This document shows positions 1-5,613 of a stretch of 5,695 nucleotides of DNA, in pieces. The stretch comes from Bacillota bacterium (GTDB taxonomy: Bacteria; Bacillota; Clostridia; Lachnospirales; Lachnospiraceae). The stretch is taken from positions 1 through 5,695 of the forward strand of contig JAEWHU010000364.1 in assembly GCA_023387635.1 (NCBI GenBank), in the 5' to 3' direction. Position numbers and translations under genes: made by a program. The notes below the pieces were generated by a model. It saw only the letters and a program-made list of their open reading frames with translations, ran no database searches and was not told where the DNA came from. How positions within the stretch are numbered: position 1 is the first letter of the stretch; each line of letters opens with the position of its first letter.

Positions 1-245
1 CACAGGCAATTATGGAAGACCAAGATATCCTTGTACTTGATGAACCGTTCAATGCACTAGACTTTAAAACTTACAACGACATTAAAGAAATTATTAGAAT
101 ACTACAAGCAGAAGAAAAAACAATTTTACTAACCTCACATAATTATGAGGATATTAGAGAATTGTGTGATGAGATCTATATCATTGAAGACGGTAGGATG
201 ATGAAACTTACCAATGAATTATATCAAAAATATTTCCATAGATAG
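1..245 (+). CDS. ABC transporter ATP-binding protein, C-terminal fragment (5' end outside window)
   Basis: This is the last part of an ABC ATPase; the reading frame is open from position 3 and runs off the left edge, so the ATG at 12 is an internal Met. The first visible residues (QAIMEDQ) are those that normally follow the LSGGQ signature helix. They are followed by Walker B and the D-loop (DILVLDEPFNALD), a beta strand, and the H-loop histidine (TILLTSHNYEDI), then the usual DEIYIIEDGRM strand. The protein ends about 25 residues later with no accessory C-terminal domain. This short form is typical of ABC-2 or bacitracin/lantibiotic-type export ATPases, which pair with a separate membrane subunit. 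Phe replaces the common Thr after DEP, which is seen in this subgroup. Substrate and partner cannot be seen here. The gene converges on the AraC-type gene and ends at a shared terminator, so it is probably unrelated to the iron operon. Confidence 0.85.
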   Translation, partial: QAIMEDQDILVLDEPFNALDFKTYNDIKEIIRILQAEEKTILLTSHNYEDIRELCDEIYIIEDGRMMKLTNELYQKYFHR

Positions 246-273
246 AAGATACTATAATGATAATTTAATCTTT

Positions 274-320
274 AAAAAGACCAAAATAATCTCTTATAAA
301 AGATTATCTCGGTCTTTTTT
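274..320. terminator. Bidirectional intrinsic terminator between convergent genes
   Basis: The outer stem pairs AAAAAGACC (274-282) with GGTCTTTTT (311-319). After a 3x3 internal loop, an inner stem pairs ATAATCT (286-292) with AGATTAT (301-307), closing on an 8-nt loop. On the + strand the hairpin is followed by a T run to 321, which would end the ABC ATPase transcript. On the - strand it is followed by TTTTT, which would end the AraC-type transcript. The stop codon of the AraC-type gene (294-296) lies in the loop. Confidence 0.85.
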
Positions 321-1310
321 TCTATATTGAAGTGCTGTTTTACCATAGGTTTTTTTAAACATTTTGGTAAAGTTACTTGGATAATTGTAACCAATTTTTC
401 TGCCTATTTCCTCGATAGATAAGTCGGTAGTTAATAGGAGATTGGCAGCAATAGCCATTCGTAATGAATTAGTATATTCACCAATGGACATATGATAAAG
501 TAGGCTAAAACCTGCCTTTAACTTTTGCTCATTTAATAAAACTAATTTACTTAAGTTCTTTATGGTTGGAGGATAAAAAGGGTCCTCGGTTAATATATCG
601 TAGGCTTTTTTTATTGCTTGTATATCAGAAGAACTAAGGTTAAGTTTTCTATTTGAACCTATAAGTACAGAGCCATAATTAAGTTGATTGGTAAATGTGT
701 TATCTAATGATTTACTAAATTCATTTGCCAATATTGCAATACATTCAAGTATTTTGCTTTCTAAATAAATAGGGGTAAGTAAATTGTTAAACGCAAGACT
801 TTGTAATTTCTGAATAATATTAACTATGTCAAGTGGTAAGGAACGATAGGTATAATTAAGCGAAAAATGTGCAAAATCTAGAGGATTACAAAAGGATGGA
901 TTAACCACCTCTTCAAAATACTTACTATGTATTGTAATTTCAGCGCCTTGAAAATGCTGTCCCTTTTTCCAAACTTGTTTCCCATGTATGTCTTTTTCTA
1001 ATACTAAAAAAGAGGAGGGAGTAAAGGAAGATATGGGTTGATGAGCCAAACGATATTTAGTGATTCCTTCATAGACAGTTCCAAAACGTAGTATTGTTGA
1101 TGGATTATTAAAAGTTAAATCAAAATTATTTGGAATGGTATAATCAGCAATTCCAAATTCATAATATCCTGGTCTATTATATTGTATACAATAGCCGTAT
1201 TCAGGATGTTCTGGACTTTTGTATAATGTATAATTGTCCATTTTAAATGGGATAAAAGATAGTTGTTTAAAAACTTCTCTTTGAAATTCCTCTACAGAAG
1301 TTACTAGCAT
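294..1310 (-). CDS. AraC family transcriptional regulator, PchR-like (siderophore-responsive type)
   Basis: This 338-residue protein is probably a cytoplasmic sensor and activator of the divergent iron-uptake operon. Residues about 245-335 form the two-helix-turn-helix AraC DNA-binding domain. The first HTH is around 249-272 (TIKNLSKLVLLNEQKLKAGF) and the second around 298-320 (LSIEEIGRKIGYNYPSNFTK), followed by the typical MFKKTYGKTALQYR ending. The NEQKLKAGF segment and the layout of the C-terminal domain resemble PchR/YbtA-type regulators, which respond to ferric siderophores. Residues 1 to about 210 form a ligand-binding region of the same broad type. It is not a fused periplasmic-binding domain as in Bacillus Btr. 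The ATG at 1308-1310 is preceded on the - strand by AGGAG (1319-1323) with an 8-nt spacer, which fixes the start. A promoter at 1401-1429 drives the gene. Effector identity is inferred from the neighbouring transporter. Confidence 0.88.
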   Translation of the reverse strand: MLVTSVEEFQREVFKQLSFIPFKMDNYTLYKSPEHPEYGYCIQYNRPGYYEFGIADYTIPNNFDLTFNNPSTILRFGTVYEGITKYRLAHQPISSFTPSSFLVLEKDIHGKQVWKKGQHFQGAEITIHSKYFEEVVNPSFCNPLDFAHFSLNYTYRSLPLDIVNIIQKLQSLAFNNLLTPIYLESKILECIAILANEFSKSLDNTFTNQLNYGSVLIGSNRKLNLSSSDIQAIKKAYDILTEDPFYPPTIKNLSKLVLLNEQKLKAGFSLLYHMSIGEYTNSLRMAIAANLLLTTDLSIEEIGRKIGYNYPSNFTKMFKKTYGKTALQYRKKDRDNLL

Positions 1311-1318
1311 ATTAAGGA

Positions 1319-1323
1319 CTCCT
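1319..1323 (-). promoter_or_regulatory. Ribosome binding site of the AraC-type gene
   Basis: AGGAG on the - strand, 8 nt upstream of the ATG at 1308-1310. It supports that start. The site sits in a small dyad (AGGA-C-TCCT on the + strand), too short to suggest real regulation. Confidence 0.7.
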
Positions 1324-1400
1324 AAGTAAAATAATAAACAAAATATATAAAGCTTTTATTACAAGGTATTATAAGTTCTAGCTACAAATACTTATACAAA

Positions 1401-1429
1401 ATTATAAAACATTCTTATTTAAAATTCAA
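1401..1429 (-). promoter_or_regulatory. Sigma-A type promoter for the AraC-type regulator
   Basis: Read on the - strand, -35 TTGAAT (1424-1429, 4 of 6 consensus) is separated by 17 bp from a perfect -10 TATAAT (1401-1406). Transcription would begin near 1394, giving a leader of about 84 nt. The -35 box touches the left end of the 21-bp tandem repeat at 1429-1470, so a protein bound there could affect this promoter as well as the rightward one. Confidence 0.6.
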
Positions 1430-1470
1430 CAAAATAATTTAATTAGATGATAAAATGATTCGATTAGATG
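1429..1470. repeat. Two tandem 21-bp repeats, probable AraC-type operator
   Basis: Copy 1 (1429-1449) and copy 2 (1450-1470) agree at 17 of 21 positions, and all four differences are transitions. The best conserved core is ATTAGATG at 1442-1449 and 1463-1470. A 21-bp period places both copies on the same face of the helix, which matches the directly repeated half-sites bound by AraC-family proteins. Copy 2 ends 6 bp before the -35 of the rightward operon, a position suited to activation. Binding by the adjacent AraC-type protein is inferred. Confidence 0.65.
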
Positions 1471-1476
1471 CTTGTA

Positions 1477-1505
1477 TTGTAATGAGAATGAAAGTCATGT
1501 ACAAT
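1477..1505 (+). promoter_or_regulatory. Sigma-A type promoter of the iron-siderophore uptake operon
   Basis: -35 TTGTAA (1477-1482, 4 of 6) and -10 TACAAT (1500-1505, 5 of 6) with an ideal 17-bp spacer. Transcription should start near 1512, leaving a leader of roughly 43 nt before the ATG at 1555. The imperfect -35 and the upstream tandem repeat fit an activator-dependent promoter, and the spacer holds a Fur-like box. An alternative -10 (TGTAAT, 1478-1483) lacks a good -35. Confidence 0.6.
1478..1496. promoter_or_regulatory. Fur-like box in the operon promoter spacer
   Basis: TGTAATGAGAATGAAAGTC matches the classical 19-bp Fur consensus GATAATGATAATCATTATC at 12 of 19 positions. In the 7-1-7 view (1483-1497) the left half TGAGAAT matches TGATAAT at 6 of 7, and the right half is weaker at 4 of 7. 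The site covers the -35/-10 spacer, so bound Fur would exclude RNA polymerase when iron is plentiful. Binding is inferred from the match and the gene context. Confidence 0.55.
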
Positions 1506-1554
1506 ACGGATGATTAGTTAGTTGAAGCTAACACAGAAAGTGAGGAAAGAATAA

Positions 1555-2583
1555 ATGAAAAAAAATTTAGTTCTTAAAATGCTTGTATTAACACTTTTTA
1601 TGGCAATAACTTTTACGGGTTGTAAGAGTAAAGAGAATAATGATGGATCTGTGAATGATAATGTAGTGACTGATGATACTACAAATAAAAATGATACAGA
1701 TGATAATTCTACAGACAAAACAGAAAATGGCAGTGAAACAATTATAGTAACAGATATAAAAGGTGAAGTTGAAATACCAGCTAACCCTAAAAGAATCGTT
1801 GATTTAAGTGGTAATAGTGATATCCTTTCTATTCTAGGCTATTCCGTTGTAGGAACAGCCAATAGCGATGCTTATGACTATACTAAATTTCCAACTTATT
1901 TAGAAGATGTATTAAGTGGGGCCGAGATTCTAGGCTATAGTATGCAAGATACCATGGATATTGAAGCAGTAATGAACGTTAATCCTGATTTAATTATCAT
2001 CTCAACTGTTCAAGAGAAAATGTACGATCAATTAAAAGAAATTGCACCAACCGTTATGATAGGGCTTGAAGCACTTAATTGGAAAGATGATATTATGACT
2101 ATTGCAAAAGTATTTGGTAAAGAAGAAGAAGCGACTGCTTGGATAACAGCTTACGAAGAAAAAGCCATGGAAGTTGGTAATAAAATCAAAGAGAAATATG
2201 GTGAGGATAAAACTTACCTATCATTTTTAGCTAGCGGTGGTCAGTTCTTTGTATTTGGCGGTGCTGGATTTGGTAGTGTTTTATATGATGATATGGGACT
2301 AAAGGTTCCAGCAGGCATGCCAGAACAAAGTGATATAAGTTTACCAGTAGTAACTTATGAAGGATTAGCTGCCATAGAAGCAGATTATATATTTGTTATA
2401 GCAACCAAAGAAGATTTAGCAGAACTTGAAAGTAATGCAATATGGAATAACTTAAAAGCTGTAAAGGAAGGAAATGTTACTGTATTAGATTCATCTCCTT
2501 ACTTTAACCAAGGATATAGTTCTATTGGTAGAGAGTTATTATTAGATGAAATCGTGGTGATGCTTGATGAGACAAAGAAATAA
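1555..2583 (+). CDS. Iron-siderophore ABC transporter substrate-binding lipoprotein (FecB/FeuA class)
   Basis: This 342-residue lipoprotein captures ferric siderophore (or a related chelate) on the outer face of the membrane and delivers it to the two permeases encoded next. A signal peptide (MKKN followed by a hydrophobic stretch) ends in the lipobox FTGC, with Cys23 as the predicted lipidation site. Residues 24 to about 62 form an acidic, N/D/T-rich flexible linker. The rest is a helical-backbone (Peripla_BP_2) fold: PANPKRIVDLSG starts the N-lobe, DIEAVMNVNPDLIIIS (135-150) is its signature, and the C-lobe runs from about 215 to the end, with VTYEGLAAIEADYIFV and AIWNNLKAVKEGNV motifs. By family analogy, Glu137 and Glu269 could be the acidic residues that dock onto permease arginines. 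GAGG at 1542-1545, 9 nt upstream, supports the ATG. It is the first gene of the operon and overlaps the next. The exact ligand is not readable from sequence. Confidence 0.92.
   Translation: MKKNLVLKMLVLTLFMAITFTGCKSKENNDGSVNDNVVTDDTTNKNDTDDNSTDKTENGSETIIVTDIKGEVEIPANPKRIVDLSGNSDILSILGYSVVGTANSDAYDYTKFPTYLEDVLSGAEILGYSMQDTMDIEAVMNVNPDLIIISTVQEKMYDQLKEIAPTVMIGLEALNWKDDIMTIAKVFGKEEEATAWITAYEEKAMEVGNKIKEKYGEDKTYLSFLASGGQFFVFGGAGFGSVLYDDMGLKVPAGMPEQSDISLPVVTYEGLAAIEADYIFVIATKEDLAELESNAIWNNLKAVKEGNVTVLDSSPYFNQGYSSIGRELLLDEIVVMLDETKK
2556..2560 (+). promoter_or_regulatory. Weak ribosome binding site deciding the start of permease 1
   Basis: GGTGA inside the end of the binding-protein gene, 6 nt before ATG 2567 and only 3 nt before TTG 2564. 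It is weaker than the other Shine-Dalgarno sites in the operon, so translation of this gene may rely on ribosomes finishing the upstream gene. Confidence 0.4.
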
Positions 2584-3559
2584 ACTTCACATCTTTTTTA
2601 TAAGTAGCATTCTGTGTTTACTATTTGTAGGTTTATTTTTGGCGATTACTCTTGGTGCTTATAAAATAGGACTAGCAGATATATATAATAGCATATTTCA
2701 TTATGAAAATACTACCCAAATGATGCTAATCAGGGATGTTAGAATCCCAAGAGCCCTCTGTGTGTTAATTACAGGGGGTATTCTTTCAATTACGGGAGGA
2801 ATGATACAGGGAGTAACAAGAAACCCTATTGCTGAGCCGTCATTACTTGGAGTGAGCCAAGGGGCAATTTTAGTAATTGCAATCTTTTATGCATTAGAAA
2901 TACCCATATCTACGATTAGTGTCATGATTGCAGCGTTTATAGGAGCTTTTTTAAGCGGTTTACTAGTGATTGGTTTTACTCTAAAAAAAGCAAGTAATAT
3001 GGCGATATCAAGATTATTACTTGCAGGAACCGCAATCAGTACCTTTTTTATATCACTAACAACTGTAATTGGACTATTAACAAATCGCTCTCAATTGATT
3101 GCATTTTGGGTTTCTGGTGGATTTCGTAATGCATCATGGAGTGATGTATGGTTATTATTAGTCGTTGGTATACCAGGGATAATAATAACATTATTAATAT
3201 CAGGAAGAATTAATCTTTTAAGTTTGGGAGATGATGTGGCCATTGGTTTGGGGCTAAATCCCAATCGCACTCGTTTTATTACTTTAGTGATTATGATTCC
3301 TTTATGTGCGGTGGCAGTAGCTGTAGGGAAAAACATTGCTTTTGTTGGACTTTTTGTACCTCAAATAGTACGTATGATTTTAGGTGAAGACTACAGAAAA
3401 ATTCTTCCTTGTTCTTTTCTACTTGGCGCTACTATTCTTACTTATGCTGATGTTGCAGCTAGAATGGTATATACGCCTTATGAAGTTCCTATTGGAATAT
3501 TTACAGCATTTATTGGAATACCATTTTTTATTGTGATGGCTAGAAAGGAGAGAGGATAA
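2567..3559 (+). CDS. Iron-siderophore ABC transporter permease 1 (FecCD family)
   Basis: An integral membrane subunit of about 330 residues and roughly 9-10 membrane segments, forming half of the import channel. Family hallmarks: RDVRIPR (56-62) before a membrane helix; the long conserved block QGVTRNPIAEPSLLGVSQGA (81-100); the cytoplasmic coupling-helix region LGDDVAIGLG (220-229), which meets the ATPase; IAFVGLFVPQIVRMILG (257-273), where the usual His after Pro is Gln; and VPIGIFTAFIGIPFF near the C-terminus. I chose the ATG at 2567 because GGTGA (2556-2560) lies 6 nt upstream. A TTG directly before it at 2564 would add one residue but leaves only 3 nt of spacing. The start overlaps the binding-protein gene by 17 bp, which suggests translational coupling. 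The stop TAA abuts the ATG of the next permease. Confidence 0.92.
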   Translation: MRQRNKLHIFFISSILCLLFVGLFLAITLGAYKIGLADIYNSIFHYENTTQMMLIRDVRIPRALCVLITGGILSITGGMIQGVTRNPIAEPSLLGVSQGAILVIAIFYALEIPISTISVMIAAFIGAFLSGLLVIGFTLKKASNMAISRLLLAGTAISTFFISLTTVIGLLTNRSQLIAFWVSGGFRNASWSDVWLLLVVGIPGIIITLLISGRINLLSLGDDVAIGLGLNPNRTRFITLVIMIPLCAVAVAVGKNIAFVGLFVPQIVRMILGEDYRKILPCSFLLGATILTYADVAARMVYTPYEVPIGIFTAFIGIPFFIVMARKERG

Positions 3560-4567
3560 ATGAAAAAGAAAAGATTTATTATCTCATGTTTTATTCTCAC
3601 CTTGCTATTAATCATCACAGTTGCTCTTTGCCTTAGTATTGGAACCTATTCCATATCAATTCCAGATATAATAAAGACCTTACAAGGCAATGGTAGTAAA
3701 ATGCAAAATACTGCCGTCTTTAGCATACGTATGCCAAGAATGCTAGTTGGTATGTTTGTAGGAATTGCCCTTTCTACTGCAGGTTGTATCTTGCAAACAG
3801 TAACAAAAAATGATCTGGCCGATTCAGGAATTATAGGTATAAATGCTGGTGCAGCAGTTGCTGCTATTCTCTTTATTACCTATCAAACGAATAATTACTA
3901 TAGTGAATTAGGGGATTTATCCATATATGTTTTACCCTTTTTAGCAATACTTGGAGCTTTTATTTCTGCTTTTTTCATATATCTATTATCAAGTAAAAAT
4001 GGTATAAAACCAAAAAGATTATTATTAATAGGTATTGGTGTGAATACAGGACTAAATGCATTTATTACTTTTTTTACCTTTCGTGGTGGAGTAGGAGATT
4101 ATAACCGTGTACTTACATGGACTTCAGGTAGCTTATGGGGTTCAGGTTGGAGTTACGCGAAGATTATTATTCCCATTGTAACTATAGTATTTCTTCTTGT
4201 AATGTATCATCACAAAATACTTGATGTGTTGCATTTAACAGATGAAACAGCTACTGGAATTGGTATATATGTGGAGGGGCAAAGACGCAAATTACTTATC
4301 TTTGCAGTAGTACTAGCAGGAACAGCAACAGCTTTTGCTGGTAATATAGGATTTATTGGTCTTATAGCACCACATATGGCTAGAAAGATGGTGGGTCCTT
4401 TTCACAGACATTTTGTTATTGTTTCAGCTTTTATTAGTGTAAATATTGTATTAATTGCAGATTTAGTTGCAAAGAATTTATTTTCACCCATTGAGATTCC
4501 AGTTGGAATAATAGTATCCATATTTGGAGTACCTTATTTTATATATCTAATGATGAAGGAGAACTAA
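3560..4567 (+). CDS. Iron-siderophore ABC transporter permease 2 (FecCD family)
   Basis: The second membrane subunit, 335 residues and about 9-10 membrane segments, expected to pair with permease 1 in the channel. It shares the family pattern: SIRMPR (55-60), the conserved block ILQTVTKNDLADSGIIGINAG (77-97), a coupling-helix region LTDETATGIGIYVE (226-239), GNIGFIGLIAPHMARKMVGP (261-280) and EIPVGIIVSIFGVPYFIYL near the end. The block reads KND where most relatives, including permease 1, have RNP. Similarity to permease 1 is clearly partial, so this is an old heterodimer pair and not a recent duplication. The ATG directly follows the upstream TAA, with AAGGAG (3545-3550) 9 nt before it. Its stop codon shares one base with the start of the ATPase gene. 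Confidence 0.93.
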   Translation: MKKKRFIISCFILTLLLIITVALCLSIGTYSISIPDIIKTLQGNGSKMQNTAVFSIRMPRMLVGMFVGIALSTAGCILQTVTKNDLADSGIIGINAGAAVAAILFITYQTNNYYSELGDLSIYVLPFLAILGAFISAFFIYLLSSKNGIKPKRLLLIGIGVNTGLNAFITFFTFRGGVGDYNRVLTWTSGSLWGSGWSYAKIIIPIVTIVFLLVMYHHKILDVLHLTDETATGIGIYVEGQRRKLLIFAVVLAGTATAFAGNIGFIGLIAPHMARKMVGPFHRHFVIVSAFISVNIVLIADLVAKNLFSPIEIPVGIIVSIFGVPYFIYLMMKEN

Positions 4568-5352
4568 TGGAAGCAATTAGTGTTAAAGATTTAACTGTAG
4601 CTTATGAAGATAATATAATTATAGATAATATGAATTTATCCCTTCCAAAAGGTGAAATATCCATTATTATAGGGGCAAATGGGTGCGGTAAATCCACATT
4701 ATTAAAGACGATAGCTCGTATTATGAAGCCTAAAAAAGGAAATATCTATATTAATGGAAAAGATATAAAGTCTAGAAAAGCAAAAGCTTTAGCAAAAGAA
4801 GTAGCAGTATTACCACAGAACCCAATTTGTCCAAATGGTCTTACTGTAAAAGAGTTAATCGCATATGGTCGCTTTCCTCATCAAAAAACAATGGCAGGTT
4901 TATCCGTACATGACAAAGAAGTAATAGACTGGGCAATCAAGGAAACAGGACTTAGTGAGTTTTCTAATCGCCCAGTTGAGAGTTTATCAGGAGGGCAAAG
5001 GCAACGTGCATGGATAGCTATGACATTAGCCCAAGAAACAGATATTATTTTATTAGATGAACCAACTACCTATCTTGATATGTCTTATCAATTAGAAATA
5101 TTATTATTACTCAAAAAACTTAATGCAGAGAAAAAGATTACCATAGTAATTGTACTTCATGAGTTAAATAATGCATGCCGTTTTGCTCACAATATTATAG
5201 GGCTAAAGAAAGGTAAAGTTATCTGCGAAGGTAGCCCTAATGACGTAATTACCAATGAAACTCTTAAAAAAATATACGGAATTGATGCCAAATTACAACG
5301 TAGTCAAAGTGGTGATTACCCAATCTGTACGGAGTTTGAATTAGCAAGGTAA
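4567..5352 (+). CDS. Iron-siderophore ABC transporter ATP-binding protein (FecE/FhuC class)
   Basis: This 261-residue cytoplasmic ATPase powers the importer by dimerising on the coupling helices of the two permeases. All motifs are present and intact: Walker A GANGCGKST (36-44), Q-loop Gln84 in VLPQNP, signature LSGGQRQRAW (140-149), Walker B IILLDEP (160-166) with catalytic Glu165, D-loop YLD (169-171) and H-loop His198 in IVLHELN. The run TVKELIAYGRFPHQ (93-106) is typical of siderophore and cobalamin uptake ATPases, and the length is normal. The start overlaps the preceding stop (TAATG), with AAGGAG (4556-4561) 5 nt upstream, so the two are coupled. It is the last gene of the operon; a terminator follows about 117 nt downstream. 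Having its own ATPase differs from B. subtilis feuABC, which borrows one encoded elsewhere. Confidence 0.95.
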   Translation: MEAISVKDLTVAYEDNIIIDNMNLSLPKGEISIIIGANGCGKSTLLKTIARIMKPKKGNIYINGKDIKSRKAKALAKEVAVLPQNPICPNGLTVKELIAYGRFPHQKTMAGLSVHDKEVIDWAIKETGLSEFSNRPVESLSGGQRQRAWIAMTLAQETDIILLDEPTTYLDMSYQLEILLLLKKLNAEKKITIVIVLHELNNACRFAHNIIGLKKGKVICEGSPNDVITNETLKKIYGIDAKLQRSQSGDYPICTEFELAR

Positions 5353-5369
5353 TATTTTTTAAATAAGAT

Positions 5370-5432
5370 ATTAAGTTATAATAAAGCAAGTTATTAAAAA
5401 TAATGATTTTAAATTATAATCAAGCAAAGTTA
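5370..5432. repeat. Imperfect direct repeat, AT-rich, 38-bp period
   Basis: TTATAATAAAGCAA (5376-5389) recurs as TTATAATCAAGCAA (5414-5427), 13 of 14 identical. Both are followed by GTTA, with one extra A in copy 2, and preceded by similar TTAAG / TTAAA sequence. The repeats lie between the ATPase stop and the operon terminator. Each contains TATAAT but neither has a convincing -35 at the right distance. Function unknown. Confidence 0.5.
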
Positions 5433-5469
5433 AATTAAGAGTTAAGTACCGAATAAAATATATTTGCAG

Positions 5470-5512
5470 AAAGCATTATTATTCGTCCAATAGGAATAAT
5501 AGTGCTTTTTTT
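5470..5512 (+). terminator. Intrinsic terminator of the iron-uptake operon
   Basis: A 15-bp stem pairs 5470-5484 (AAAGCATTATTATTC) with 5494-5508 (GAATAATAGTGCTTT), with a single G-U wobble and a 9-nt loop. A seven-base T run (5506-5512) follows. It lies well downstream of the ATPase gene and upstream of the TetR promoter, isolating the two units. Confidence 0.88.
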
Positions 5513-5537
5513 AGTTTAAGTAATGCCTTAGCTAGTG

Positions 5538-5566
5538 TTGATCTTATTGATAACATTTGCTATAAT
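5538..5566 (+). promoter_or_regulatory. Promoter of the TetR-type gene, extended -10
   Basis: -35 TTGATC (5538-5543), a 17-bp spacer and a perfect -10 TATAAT (5561-5566). The -10 is preceded by TGC, making an extended -10 element. The expected start site is near 5573, just before the palindrome at 5576-5587. Confidence 0.75.
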
Positions 5567-5575
5567 ACAAAAATA

Positions 5576-5587
5576 GACCACCTGGTC
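5576..5587. promoter_or_regulatory. Palindromic operator, probable TetR autoregulation site
   Basis: GACCA-CC-TGGTC is a perfect 5-bp inverted repeat around a 2-bp centre, placed just after the -10 and over the expected start of transcription. TetR-family regulators commonly bind such short palindromes at their own promoter, and the sequence resembles the AGACC-type sites of LmrA/YxaF-like repressors. A protein bound here would block transcription of the gene that follows. Confidence 0.55.
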
Positions 5588-5598
5588 GAAAAAGTTTT

Positions 5599-5605
5599 AA
5601 GGAGG
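5599..5605 (+). promoter_or_regulatory. Strong ribosome binding site of the TetR-type gene
   Basis: AAGGAGG is nearly a full Shine-Dalgarno sequence. It lies 8 nt before ATA 5614 (in the TetR frame) and only 3 nt before ATG 5609 (out of frame; it reads ATG AGA TAA). Spacing therefore favours initiation at 5614, although ATA is a very unusual start codon. Confidence 0.65.
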
Positions 5606-5613
5606 AAAATGAG

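Noticed and set aside
1349..1356. AAAGCTTT palindrome in the AraC-type leader
   Set aside because: Short palindromes are expected by chance at this base composition, and it does not sit in a promoter position.
1368..1373. Second perfect TATAAT on the - strand, alternative promoter for the AraC-type gene
   Set aside because: No acceptable -35 at 16-18 bp; the pair at 1401-1429 is much better.
1517..1532. GTTAG / CTAAC hairpin in the operon leader
   Set aside because: The stem is only 5 bp with a 6-nt loop in AT-rich sequence, with no T run and no competing structure, so it is not convincing as an attenuator or riboswitch.
1506..1554. Possible riboswitch upstream of the uptake operon
   Set aside because: The predicted leader of about 43 nt is too short for a known aptamer class such as the cobalamin riboswitch, and no conserved box is visible.
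1518..1718. 66-codon open frame on the - strand
   Set aside because: It lies opposite the operon leader and the signal peptide/linker of the lipoprotein gene, has no Shine-Dalgarno site or recognisable domain, and its Ser/Val-rich product is what the antisense of an N/D/T-rich coding stretch produces.
3091..3336. 81-codon open frame on the - strand
   Set aside because: It lies wholly inside the first permease gene, whose frame is clearly the conserved one. It has no promoter or ribosome binding site.
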